This document shows positions 42,411 to 50,227 of a stretch of 64,000 nt of DNA, in pieces. The stretch spans positions 1-64,000 of the forward strand of contig NZ_VZPP01000017.1 in assembly GCF_008801475.1 (NCBI RefSeq), given 5' to 3'. The notes below the pieces were generated by a model. That model was not told where the DNA came from. It ran no database searches and saw only the letters and a list, made by a program, of their open reading frames with translations. A program made the position numbers and the translations under genes. The DNA is from Pseudomonas moorei. GTDB lineage: Bacteria; Pseudomonadota; Gammaproteobacteria; Pseudomonadales; Pseudomonadaceae. Within the stretch, counting starts at the first letter, position 1; each line of letters starts with the position of its first letter.

Positions 42411-42446
42411 GAGGCCTGTTTACGCATTTTCTGTTACACAGGCCTC
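42411..42446 (+). repeat. Perfect hairpin in the prkA-yeaH gap
   Basis: gaggcctgt (42411-42419) and acaggcctc (42438-42446) are exact inverses with an 18-base loop, and a smaller ccggtc/gaccgg repeat precedes them. With no U-run they more likely stabilise the prkA mRNA or modulate yeaH expression than terminate. Confidence 0.5.
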
Positions 42447-42578
42447 TGGAAGGTGTTCGAAAGGCAGTAGCGAGGTTCAGGCAGTATCCACAGCGCTTGG
42501 GGGAGCGTGTACATCCCTTGGCACTCGGTGTGCTGCTTGATTGCTTGCCCCTTTGAGGACAGCTTCTAAGGAGCAGTC

Positions 42579-43850
42579 ATGAGCTATGTGATCGACCGAC
42601 GTCTCAATGGCAAGAACAAAAGCACGGTGAATCGTCAGCGGTTTCTGCGGCGTTACCGTGATCACATCAAGAAGGCTGTCGAAGAGGCGGTCAGCCGGCG
42701 CTCCATTACCGATATGGAGCACGGCGAGCAAATCAGCATCCCTGGCCGCGACATTGACGAGCCGGTGCTTCACCATGGTCGCGGTGGCAAGCAGACAGTC
42801 GTGCACCCGGGTAACAAGGAATTCACCAGCGGCGAACACATTGCGCGCCCACCGGGAGGTGGCGGCGGCAGAGGGCCAGGCAAGGCCGGCAACTCCGGCG
42901 AAGGGATGGATGAATTTGTCTTCCAGATCACCCAGGAAGAATTCCTCGAATTCATGTTCGAGGATCTTGAGCTGCCGAACCTGGTCAAGCGCAACCTGAC
43001 CGGCACCGACACGTTCAAAACCGTTCGCGCAGGCATCAGTAACGAGGGTAACCCATCGCGGATCAACATCATTCGCACCCTTCGTTCAGCCCATGCACGG
43101 CGAATTGCGCTGTCCGGCAGCAGCCGGGCCAAACTGCGTGAAGCGAAAGAGGAACTTCTGCGACTCAAGCAAGAAGAACCGGACAATTTCGGCGATATTC
43201 AGAAAATCGAAGCCGAAATTGAAAAACTCAGCGCACGTATCCATCGCGTTCCGTTTCTCGACACGTTCGACCTCAAGTACAACCTGCTGATCAAGCAGCC
43301 CAATCCAAGTTCAAAGGCCGTGATGTTTTGCCTGATGGACGTGTCTGGCTCCATGACTCAGGCGACCAAGGACATCGCCAAGCGCTTCTTTATCCTGCTC
43401 TACCTGTTCCTCAAGCGTAATTACGACAAGATCGACGTCGTGTTCATCCGCCACCACACCAGCGCCCGCGAAGTGGACGAGGAAGAGTTTTTCTACTCCC
43501 GCGAAACCGGTGGGACCATCGTGTCCAGCGCCCTGAAGCTGATGCAGGAAATCATGGCCGAGCGCTATCCGAGCAATGAGTGGAATATCTACGCCGCCCA
43601 GGCTTCCGACGGCGACAACTGGAACGACGACTCGCCGATCTGCCGCGACATCCTGATCAACCAGATCATGCCGTTCGTCCAGTACTACACTTACGTTGAG
43701 ATCACTCCACGCGAACATCAGGCTTTGTGGTTCGAGTATGAACGCATCGCCGAAGCGTTCTCTGACACTTTTGCCCAGCAACAACTGGTCTCGGCCGGGG
43801 ATATCTATCCGGTCTTCCGTGAACTCTTCCAGCGCAGGTTAGTGACATGA
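42579..43850 (+). CDS. yeaH: YeaH/YhbH family protein (DUF444, vWA-like)
   Basis: This 423-residue DUF444 protein has a basic, Gly-rich N-terminal half and a C-terminal von Willebrand A-like fold. The MIDAS DxSxS is at 254-258 (LMDVSGSMTQATKD). It is always found with PrkA and SpoVR and is thought to be a partner in the kinase pathway. AAGGAG precedes the ATG. Its stop overlaps the spoVR start (ATGA), indicating coupling. Confidence 0.94.
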   Translation: MSYVIDRRLNGKNKSTVNRQRFLRRYRDHIKKAVEEAVSRRSITDMEHGEQISIPGRDIDEPVLHHGRGGKQTVVHPGNKEFTSGEHIARPPGGGGGRGPGKAGNSGEGMDEFVFQITQEEFLEFMFEDLELPNLVKRNLTGTDTFKTVRAGISNEGNPSRINIIRTLRSAHARRIALSGSSRAKLREAKEELLRLKQEEPDNFGDIQKIEAEIEKLSARIHRVPFLDTFDLKYNLLIKQPNPSSKAVMFCLMDVSGSMTQATKDIAKRFFILLYLFLKRNYDKIDVVFIRHHTSAREVDEEEFFYSRETGGTIVSSALKLMQEIMAERYPSNEWNIYAAQASDGDNWNDDSPICRDILINQIMPFVQYYTYVEITPREHQALWFEYERIAEAFSDTFAQQQLVSAGDIYPVFRELFQRRLVT

Positions 43851-45409
43851 CCGCCAAAGAGCAGAAGCGCCAACCCATTTCCACCGGCTCGGAATGGACG
43901 TTCGAGCTGATCCAGGCCTACGACAAAGAAATCAGTCGTCTTGCGGCCCGCTATGCGCTCGACACTTACCCCAACCAGATTGAAGTGATCACCGCAGAGC
44001 AGATGATGGATGCCTACGCCTCTGTCGGCATGCCCCTGGGTTATCACCACTGGTCCTACGGCAAACACTTCCTTAGCACTGAAAAATCCTACAGCCGCGG
44101 CCAGATGGGTCTGGCCTACGAGATCGTCATCAATTCGGACCCGTGTATCGCCTATCTGATGGAAGAAAACACCATCTGCATGCAGGCACTGGTGGTTGCG
44201 CATGCCTGCTATGGGCACAACAGCTTTTTCAAAGGCAATTACCTGTTTCGCACCTGGACAGACGCCAGTTCGATCATCGATTACCTGGTGTTCGCCAAGC
44301 AGTACATCATGCAGTGCGAAGAACGCCATGGCATCGACGCGGTCGAGGACCTGCTCGATTCCTGCCACGCCCTGATGAACTACGGAGTCGATCGCTACAA
44401 ACGCCCTTATCCGATCTCCGCCGAAGAAGAGCGTCGCCGGCAAAAGGACCGGGAAGAACATATGCAGAAACAGATCAATGATCTGTGGCGTACCATTCCC
44501 AAAGGCGCAGACAAATTCAGCGACAAGGACAATGCGCGCTTCCCCGCCGAGCCTCAGGAAAACATCCTGTACTTCATCGAAAAACACGCGCCACTGTTGG
44601 AGCCCTGGCAACGGGAAATCGTACGGATCGTGCGAAAAATCGCCCAGTATTTCTATCCACAGCGTCAGACCCAGGTAATGAACGAGGGCTGGGCTACGTT
44701 CTGGCACTACACCTTGATGAACGACCTGTACGACGAGGGCCTGGTCACCGATGGCTTCATGATGGAGTTCCTGACGTCCCACACCAGCGTGGTCTTTCAA
44801 CCCGGTTTCGACAGCCCGTACTACAACGGGATCAACCCTTACACCCTGGGGTTTGCCATGTACCGCGACATCCGGCGCATGTGCGAAGAACCCACGGAAG
44901 AGGATTACCGCTGGTTCCCGGAAATTGCCGGCACCGACTGGCTCGCGGCCATCAAATTCGCCATGAGCAGCTTCAAGGATGAGAGTTTCATCCTGCAGTA
45001 CCTCTCACCCAAGGTGATCCGCGACCTGAAGCTGTTCAGCATTCTCGATGACGACCAGAAGGACGACCTGCTGGTACCGGCCATCCACGATGAAGGCGGC
45101 TATCGGATCATCCGTGAAACCCTCGCTGCCCAATACAATCTGGGTAACCGCGAACCCAACGTACAGATCTACAGCATCGACCGGCGCGGTGACCGCTCGT
45201 TGACCCTGCGCCACCAGCAACATGATCGCAAACCGCTGGGAGACTCCACCGAGGAAGTGCTCAAGCACTTGCACCGCCTCTGGGGCTTCGACATCCACCT
45301 GGAGACCCTGCAAGGCGACCAAGTGATGAAAACCCACCACGTTCCGCCCAGAGGCGAGCACGGCGAGGGAGATTACGGTCGACTGGATTTGGCCGTCATA
45401 CATCTTTGA
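43847..45409 (+). CDS. spoVR: SpoVR family protein
   Basis: This 520-residue SpoVR-like protein is full length, with the conserved N-terminal WTFELIQAYDKEISRLA and histidine-containing MPLGYHHWSYGKHF. In Bacillus, SpoVR is needed for cortex formation in spores; in non-sporing bacteria it accompanies PrkA and YeaH in a stress or stationary-phase module of unknown chemistry. The gene ends 63 bases before cca. Confidence 0.94.
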   Translation: MTAKEQKRQPISTGSEWTFELIQAYDKEISRLAARYALDTYPNQIEVITAEQMMDAYASVGMPLGYHHWSYGKHFLSTEKSYSRGQMGLAYEIVINSDPCIAYLMEENTICMQALVVAHACYGHNSFFKGNYLFRTWTDASSIIDYLVFAKQYIMQCEERHGIDAVEDLLDSCHALMNYGVDRYKRPYPISAEEERRRQKDREEHMQKQINDLWRTIPKGADKFSDKDNARFPAEPQENILYFIEKHAPLLEPWQREIVRIVRKIAQYFYPQRQTQVMNEGWATFWHYTLMNDLYDEGLVTDGFMMEFLTSHTSVVFQPGFDSPYYNGINPYTLGFAMYRDIRRMCEEPTEEDYRWFPEIAGTDWLAAIKFAMSSFKDESFILQYLSPKVIRDLKLFSILDDDQKDDLLVPAIHDEGGYRIIRETLAAQYNLGNREPNVQIYSIDRRGDRSLTLRHQQHDRKPLGDSTEEVLKHLHRLWGFDIHLETLQGDQVMKTHHVPPRGEHGEGDYGRLDLAVIHL

Positions 45410-45472
45410 TCCTGTTTCGGCCTCCGAAAGCTCGACGCAACGGTTATCCTGTCGAGCTAACGGAGGTTTTTT

Positions 45473-46702
45473 ATGCGTACTTATAAAGTCGGCGGTGCCG
45501 TTCGAGATCGCCTGCTGGGCAAACCTGTCACCGATATCGATTGGGTTGTGGTGGGCGCCACCACCGAAGAAATGCTCGCCAAGGGCTTTCGCCCGGTCGG
45601 CTCGGACTTCCCGGTATTCCTTCACCCAAAAAGCGGAGAGGAATACGCCCTCGCCCGCACCGAACGCAAAAGCGGACGCGGTTACGGCGGCTTCACCTTC
45701 CACGCCAGCCCCGAAGTGACCCTTGAAGAAGATCTGATCCGTCGCGACCTGACCATCAATGCCATGGCCGAAGACGATCAACAGAACCTGACCGATCCGT
45801 ACCACGGACAACGCGATCTTGAAGCGCGCCTGCTCCGTCATGTTTCCCCCGCGTTTGCCGAAGATCCCCTGAGGGTTCTGCGCGTTGCGCGCTTCGCGGC
45901 CCGTTATGCCGCGCTTGGCTTCACCGTCGCTCCCGAAACGCTGGAACTGATGCGTCAACTCAGCGAATCAGGTGAGCTGCAAGCACTGACCGCGGAACGC
46001 AGCTGGAAAGAAATCTCCCGCGCACTGATGGAAGATCAGCCACAAGTATTCATTGAAGTGCTGCGGGCATGCGGCGCACTAAAAGAACTGATGCCAGAAG
46101 TCGATGCATTGTTCGGCGTGCCGCAGCCACAAGCCCATCATCCGGAAATCGACACGGGCGCGCATACCCTGAGCGTGCTGGAACAAGCCGCACGCCACAA
46201 GCAACCGCTCACCGTGCGTTGGGCCTGCCTGCTGCATGATCTGGGCAAAGGCCTGACGCCGGAAGAAGAATGGCCTCGGCACATCGCCCACGAATTCAAG
46301 GGACTGAAACTGATCAAAGCGGTCAACGAACGCTTCAAGGCCCCCAAGGATTGTCAGGAACTGGCGCTGTTGGTGGGTGAATACCACACGCACGGCCATC
46401 GTGCCCTGGAGCTAAAGCCGTCGACGTTACTGGAGTTGCTGCAGAGTTTCGACGTTTACCGTCGACCGCAACGGTTCGAGGAATTTATCGCCGCATGCGA
46501 AATGGACGCGCGCGGACGCAGGGGTCTGGAGCAGCGAAGTTATCCACAAGTGGATTATCTGCGCGGGGCAGCGACTGCGGCACGCAGTGTTGCGGTGCAG
46601 CCATTGCTGGAGAAGGGGTTCAAGGGGCCGGAACTGGGTGAGGCGATCAAGCGTGAACGACTCAAGGCGTTGAAGGCCTACAAAGAGACCGCGTCGTTCT
46701 GA
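45473..46702 (+). CDS. cca: Multifunctional CCA tRNA nucleotidyltransferase
   Basis: Cca adds and repairs the 3' CCA end of tRNAs. The 409-residue protein is the long bifunctional type. The N-terminal polymerase domain has GGAVRDRLLG and catalytic D21/D23 (TDIDWVVVG), the RRDLTINAMA motif follows, and a C-terminal HD domain (LLHDLGKGLTP) gives phosphohydrolase activity. AGGAGG-type AACGGAGG precedes the ATG. It converges on folK across a long perfect palindrome. Confidence 0.95.
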   Translation: MRTYKVGGAVRDRLLGKPVTDIDWVVVGATTEEMLAKGFRPVGSDFPVFLHPKSGEEYALARTERKSGRGYGGFTFHASPEVTLEEDLIRRDLTINAMAEDDQQNLTDPYHGQRDLEARLLRHVSPAFAEDPLRVLRVARFAARYAALGFTVAPETLELMRQLSESGELQALTAERSWKEISRALMEDQPQVFIEVLRACGALKELMPEVDALFGVPQPQAHHPEIDTGAHTLSVLEQAARHKQPLTVRWACLLHDLGKGLTPEEEWPRHIAHEFKGLKLIKAVNERFKAPKDCQELALLVGEYHTHGHRALELKPSTLLELLQSFDVYRRPQRFEEFIAACEMDARGRRGLEQRSYPQVDYLRGAATAARSVAVQPLLEKGFKGPELGEAIKRERLKALKAYKETASF

Positions 46703-46703
46703 C

Positions 46704-46769
46704 TGACGCCATCGCGGGCTAGCCCACAGGGATTGCATCGTACCTGTGGGCTAGCCCGCGATGGCGTCA
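46704..46769. repeat. Perfect 27-bp inverted repeat (REP-type) between cca and folK
   Basis: Positions 46704-46730 and 46743-46769 are exact inverses over 27 bases, with a 12-base loop. The core GCCATCGCGGGCTAGCCCAC is a REP head of a third family. It sits between the 3' ends of convergent genes, where it can act as a bidirectional transcription barrier. Confidence 0.9.
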
Positions 46770-46775
46770 TGAATG

Positions 46776-47294
46776 TCACAACAAATCTGAAGGTGTCAGT
46801 TGAATGCCACGCCACTCAAAGGCCACGGGCGCCAGCACTTGATCAATCTGCGATTGCGCCCACAATGTGGCGAAACTCTTGCCGACGCCCGGATGAACTC
46901 GATCCGGCGCGATCAACGACAACGGCCACAGCACGAAGGCATTTTTCAGAATTTCCGCTCGCGGCAACACCAAACCATCGAAGTTGCCCACCAGATCACC
47001 GAACAGCAATACATCGATGTCCAGCGGCAAACCCTTGCGATCGGGCGCGTAGCGGCCATTGTCCGCCTCGATGAATTTCAGCCGGCGATCCAGTTCAATA
47101 AGAGGCAGATCGGTAAAGGCCGACACCACGAAATTGAAAAACGGCCCGCTCTTGATCCCCACCGGCTGGCTTTCGAAAACCGCCGAGCAGCGGATGTCCA
47201 CCAGAAATCCTGCCAAAGCCTCCAGGCCGGCCTGCAAATGGGCTTCACGCTCGATATTGCTACCGAGACCGAGATACACCTGAGTCAGCGACAT
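46776..47294 (-). CDS. folK: 6-hydroxymethyl-7,8-dihydropterin pyrophosphokinase
   Basis: FolK pyrophosphorylates the pterin in folate synthesis. The 172-residue protein has YLGLGSNIEREAHL, the loop-2/3 region and the diagnostic motif APDRKGLPLDIDVLLFGD with the metal-binding aspartates. It overlaps the folB 3' end by 10 bases, so the two folate enzymes are coupled. Confidence 0.95.
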   Translation of the reverse strand: MSLTQVYLGLGSNIEREAHLQAGLEALAGFLVDIRCSAVFESQPVGIKSGPFFNFVVSAFTDLPLIELDRRLKFIEADNGRYAPDRKGLPLDIDVLLFGDLVGNFDGLVLPRAEILKNAFVLWPLSLIAPDRVHPGVGKSFATLWAQSQIDQVLAPVAFEWRGIQLTPSDLL

Positions 47295-47641
47295 CCGCGC
47301 TCGATCTCCACACCCACACCGCCGGTAGCGGCCGGCACTGCACCGGGCTTGGTCAGCTTGAGACGCATCCAGGTGATTTTGAATTCGCTCATCAGCACTT
47401 CAACCAGACGCTCGGCGAAGGTTTCCACCAGTTGGTACTGCGCCTGCTCGGCAAAGGCCTGGATGCGCGACGAAACACTCGCGTAATCAAGCGCCAGGGT
47501 CAGATCGTCACCGGCGGCTGCCGGGCGATTATCCCAGGCGAAACTCAGATCAAGACGCAAGCACTGTCGGATGCCTCGCTCCCAGTCGTAGGCACCGATT
47601 ACGGTGTCGACTTCCAGGCCTTCGATAAACACTCTGTCCAA
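47285..47641 (-). CDS. folB: Dihydroneopterin aldolase
   Basis: FolB cleaves dihydroneopterin upstream of FolK. The 118-residue protein has the N-terminal DRVFIEGLEVDTVIGAYDWERG (catalytic Glu/Tyr region) and a C-terminal TKPGAVPAATGGVGVEIER. I chose the TTG at 47641 because GGAGA lies 8 bases upstream and the alignment starts there; no in-frame ATG suits. It is divergent from plsY. Confidence 0.93.
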   Translation of the reverse strand: MDRVFIEGLEVDTVIGAYDWERGIRQCLRLDLSFAWDNRPAAAGDDLTLALDYASVSSRIQAFAEQAQYQLVETFAERLVEVLMSEFKITWMRLKLTKPGAVPAATGGVGVEIERGCR

Positions 47642-47715
47642 GCACTTTTCTCCGCTACACGACAAGGGCGCAATGCGCCGTTAGAATCAGGGCTTCCTCG
47701 CCCGGAATAGTTAGC

Positions 47716-48285
47716 ATGTTTTGGTTATTGGCGATCCTCGCCTACCTGCTCGGCTCTCTGTCCTTCGCCATTTTGCTCAGCCGCCTGACCGGTAACCCCG
47801 ATCCGCGAATGAGTGGCTCGGGCAATGCCGGCGCCACCAACATGTTGCGCCTGGCCGGCAAAAAACTCGCCGTCCTGACTTTGCTCGGAGACCTCTGCAA
47901 AGGCCTGCTACCCGTGCTGATCGCCGGTTTTGCCGGGCTTTCCCTGCATGATCAGGCCTGGATCGGCGTCTGCGCCGTCATCGGCCACCTGTTCCCGCTG
48001 TACTTCCGCTTTCGCGGTGGCAAGGGTGTTGCCACCGCTGCCGGTATGTTGCTGGGCCTGTACCCGCCTGCGGCGCTACTGGCGGTCTGCGCCTGGCTGC
48101 TGACGTTCTACCTGACCCGCACCAGCTCACTGGCCGCCTTGATCGCTACGCCGCTGACCCTGCCGCTGCTGGCCTGGCAAGAACCCGGGGCGCTGCTGCC
48201 CATGAGCGCGCTCACGGGGATGATCGTCTGGCGTCATCGAGGCAATCTACGCGACCTGTTTGCCGGGCGCGAACGGCATTTTTAA
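47716..48285 (+). CDS. plsY: Glycerol-3-phosphate acyltransferase PlsY
   Basis: PlsY transfers acyl groups from acyl-phosphate to glycerol-3-phosphate at the inner membrane. The 189-residue protein has five hydrophobic helices and the three conserved cytoplasmic motifs, SGNAGATNMLR, HLFPLYFRFRGGKGVATAAG and a C-terminal motif in the last loop (IVWRHRGNLRDLFAG). It is divergent from folB. Confidence 0.94.
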   Translation: MFWLLAILAYLLGSLSFAILLSRLTGNPDPRMSGSGNAGATNMLRLAGKKLAVLTLLGDLCKGLLPVLIAGFAGLSLHDQAWIGVCAVIGHLFPLYFRFRGGKGVATAAGMLLGLYPPAALLAVCAWLLTFYLTRTSSLAALIATPLTLPLLAWQEPGALLPMSALTGMIVWRHRGNLRDLFAGRERHF

Positions 48286-48308
48286 ATGCCGCCCGGTAGC
48301 GCCCATCA

Positions 48309-49334
48309 TCACAGCGCCGAGAGCTGCTCCATCGGCCAACGCGCATGGACACTGATCGCCAGACTTTCCTGCTGACCGGCCTGCAAGCGCTGGCAGCCGG
48401 CAAAAGCGATCATCGCCCCATTGTCGGTACAGAACTGTGGACGGGCATAAAAAACATCGCCCTTCATGTCGCCGAGCATTTTTTCCAGGGACGTGCGCAG
48501 CGCCTTGTTGGCGCTGACCCCGCCAGCGATCACCAGACGCTTCATGCCCGCCGCCTTCAGGGCACGCTTGCACTTGATGGTCAAAGTCTCCACCACGGCC
48601 TGCTGGAACGCCAGCGAGATGTCGCAACGGGCTTGCTCACCGTCGTCCCCGGCGCTCACACACTGCTGCCAGGTGTTCAGGGCAAAGGTCTTCAGGCCGC
48701 TGAAGCTGAAATCGAGGCCAGGACGGTCACACATCGGACGCGGGAAGACAAAACGTCCTGCAACCCCTTGATCAGCCAGACGAGCGATTTCCGGGCCACC
48801 AGGATAGTTGAGGCCCATCATTTTCGCGGTCTTGTCGAACGCTTCGCCGGCGGCATCGTCCAGGGTCTCGCCCAAAAGCGTGTATTGACCGATCCCGTCG
48901 ACCTGAACCAGCTGCGTATGACCGCCGGACACCAACAAAGCGACGAACGGAAACTCCGGCGGTTGCGACTCCAGCATCGGCGCCAGCAAGTGGCCTTCCA
49001 TGTGGTGTACGCCAAGGGCCGGAATGCCCCAGGCGAAGGCCAGTGCCTGAGCACAGGAAGCGCCGACCAGCAGCGCCCCTACCAGGCCAGGACCCGCGGT
49101 ATAAGCGATCGCATCGATCTCGGTCGGCACGCAGTCGGCTTCGGCCAACACCTGACGAATCAAGGGCAGCATGCGTTTGACGTGGTCACGCGAGGCCAGC
49201 TCCGGCACCACGCCACCATAGGCACGGTGCAGGTCGATCTGGCTGAACAGCGCATCGGCCAGCAGACCGCGCTCACTGTCATATAATGCGACACCGGTTT
49301 CGTCGCAGGAGGTTTCTAATCCCAGTACTAGCAT
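48309..49334 (-). CDS. tsaD: tRNA N6-threonylcarbamoyladenosine transferase TsaD
   Basis: TsaD (formerly Gcp) transfers threonylcarbamoyl to A37 of ANN-decoding tRNAs, with TsaB/TsaE. The 341-residue ASKHA-fold protein has LGLETSCDETGVA, the metal-binding H111/H115 (HHMEGHLLAP) and GGHTQLV, and GGVSANKALR. It is divergent from rpsU, as in many gammaproteobacteria. Confidence 0.96.
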   Translation of the reverse strand: MLVLGLETSCDETGVALYDSERGLLADALFSQIDLHRAYGGVVPELASRDHVKRMLPLIRQVLAEADCVPTEIDAIAYTAGPGLVGALLVGASCAQALAFAWGIPALGVHHMEGHLLAPMLESQPPEFPFVALLVSGGHTQLVQVDGIGQYTLLGETLDDAAGEAFDKTAKMMGLNYPGGPEIARLADQGVAGRFVFPRPMCDRPGLDFSFSGLKTFALNTWQQCVSAGDDGEQARCDISLAFQQAVVETLTIKCKRALKAAGMKRLVIAGGVSANKALRTSLEKMLGDMKGDVFYARPQFCTDNGAMIAFAGCQRLQAGQQESLAISVHARWPMEQLSAL

Positions 49335-49421
49335 GGGTTTGCGCCTTGTTTAGGCTGAATTCGAAGGCGCGCATAATAGTCGTCGCGTGATGCCCCGACC
49401 AGCGGTTTTCGATCAGAGGCT

Positions 49422-49450
49422 TTGCATTCCGTGCGATGAGGGGTTAACAT
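49422..49450 (+). promoter_or_regulatory. rpsU promoter
   Basis: TTGCAT (49422-49427) and TAACAT (49445-49450) are separated by 17 bases, 83 bases before the rpsU start, in the divergent tsaD/rpsU gap. Confidence 0.5.
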
Positions 49451-49533
49451 CCGCAACCCTTAAAAACCGACGTCTTCAAGTGCTCTTTTGCCGCGAGGAT
49501 GTTGACCCCGGTAATGAATGAAGGTAGCTCTGG

Positions 49534-49749
49534 ATGCCAGCCGTCAAAGTAAAAGAGAACGAACCCTTCGACGTAGCTCTGCGTCGTTTCAAGCGCTCCT
49601 GCGAAAAAGCCGGTGTACTGGCTGAAGTTCGTAGCCGCGAATTTTACGAGAAGCCAACTTCTGAGCGTAAGCGCAAAGCAGCAGCCGCTGTTAAGCGTCA
49701 CGCCAAGAAAGTTCAGCGCGAACAGCGCCGCGCCGTTCGTCTGTACTAA
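49534..49749 (+). CDS. rpsU: 30S ribosomal protein S21
   Basis: S21 is a 71-residue basic protein of the small subunit platform that takes part in initiation. The sequence begins [20 protein letters not shown] and ends in an Arg/Lys-rich tail. It opens the macromolecular synthesis locus rpsU-dnaG-rpoD, and an attenuating hairpin follows its stop. Confidence 0.96.
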
Positions 49750-50227
49750 TACACAGACGTTCGTAGCAAGCTTCTGCCAAGCCCGGCTCTTTGCCGGGCT
49801 AATGGCTTTGCGTAAACGCTTGATGCTTCACTGTCGAAGCCGCAGACGCGACCGAGACAAATCTGCTTTACCGCGTCAGACCTGGCTCTTTTGCCAGCGG
49901 TGCACGTCTTTTCTGACGAGCCTTTCAAGGCTACTGACGAGCACACCCACTGATTCCTCTCACGACGATCAGCCCAAGGCACCTCATGCGTGCAAATGAT
50001 GAGCTATCCGAGGCCCATGACTGGCCGCAGCCGGATTCAGCGCAACACTTTCAAAAAGTCGAATACTGATTGGCATTAATGTCAGGGGATTTTCGGCAGA
50101 TACACTTCCCGATAGCGATTACGCAGACGACACCGGTCGAGCCGCCCTTCTTGCGCACCTCAAACAACGACCTTCGTTCGACTACCCTTCGTTTCGGACT
50201 TCATTCAGCGCAGATGACGAGAACGCC
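49750..50227 (+). other. rpsU-dnaG intergenic region
   Basis: No credible gene is seen in these 478 bases. A hairpin terminator is at 49780-49800, and further small stem-loops (ctggc-tcttt-tgccag, and gtcaga/tctgac) lie at about 49877-49918. In P. aeruginosa a GatB/YqeY-domain gene occupies this slot, as far as I recall; I find no trace of it here. A promoter for dnaG is expected, but I cannot place it with confidence. Confidence 0.5.
49780..49800 (+). terminator. Hairpin after rpsU
   Basis: An 8-bp stem agcccggc/gccgggct with a 5-base loop lies 31 bases past the rpsU stop. The downstream U-run is weak, so it probably attenuates read-through into dnaG, as the E. coli rpsU-dnaG terminator does. 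Confidence 0.6.

Noticed and set aside
49998..50081. Tiny ORF (27 codons, MMSYPRPM...) in the rpsU-dnaG gap
   Set aside because: No Shine-Dalgarno sequence, no similarity I recognise, and composition typical of chance in a non-coding gap.
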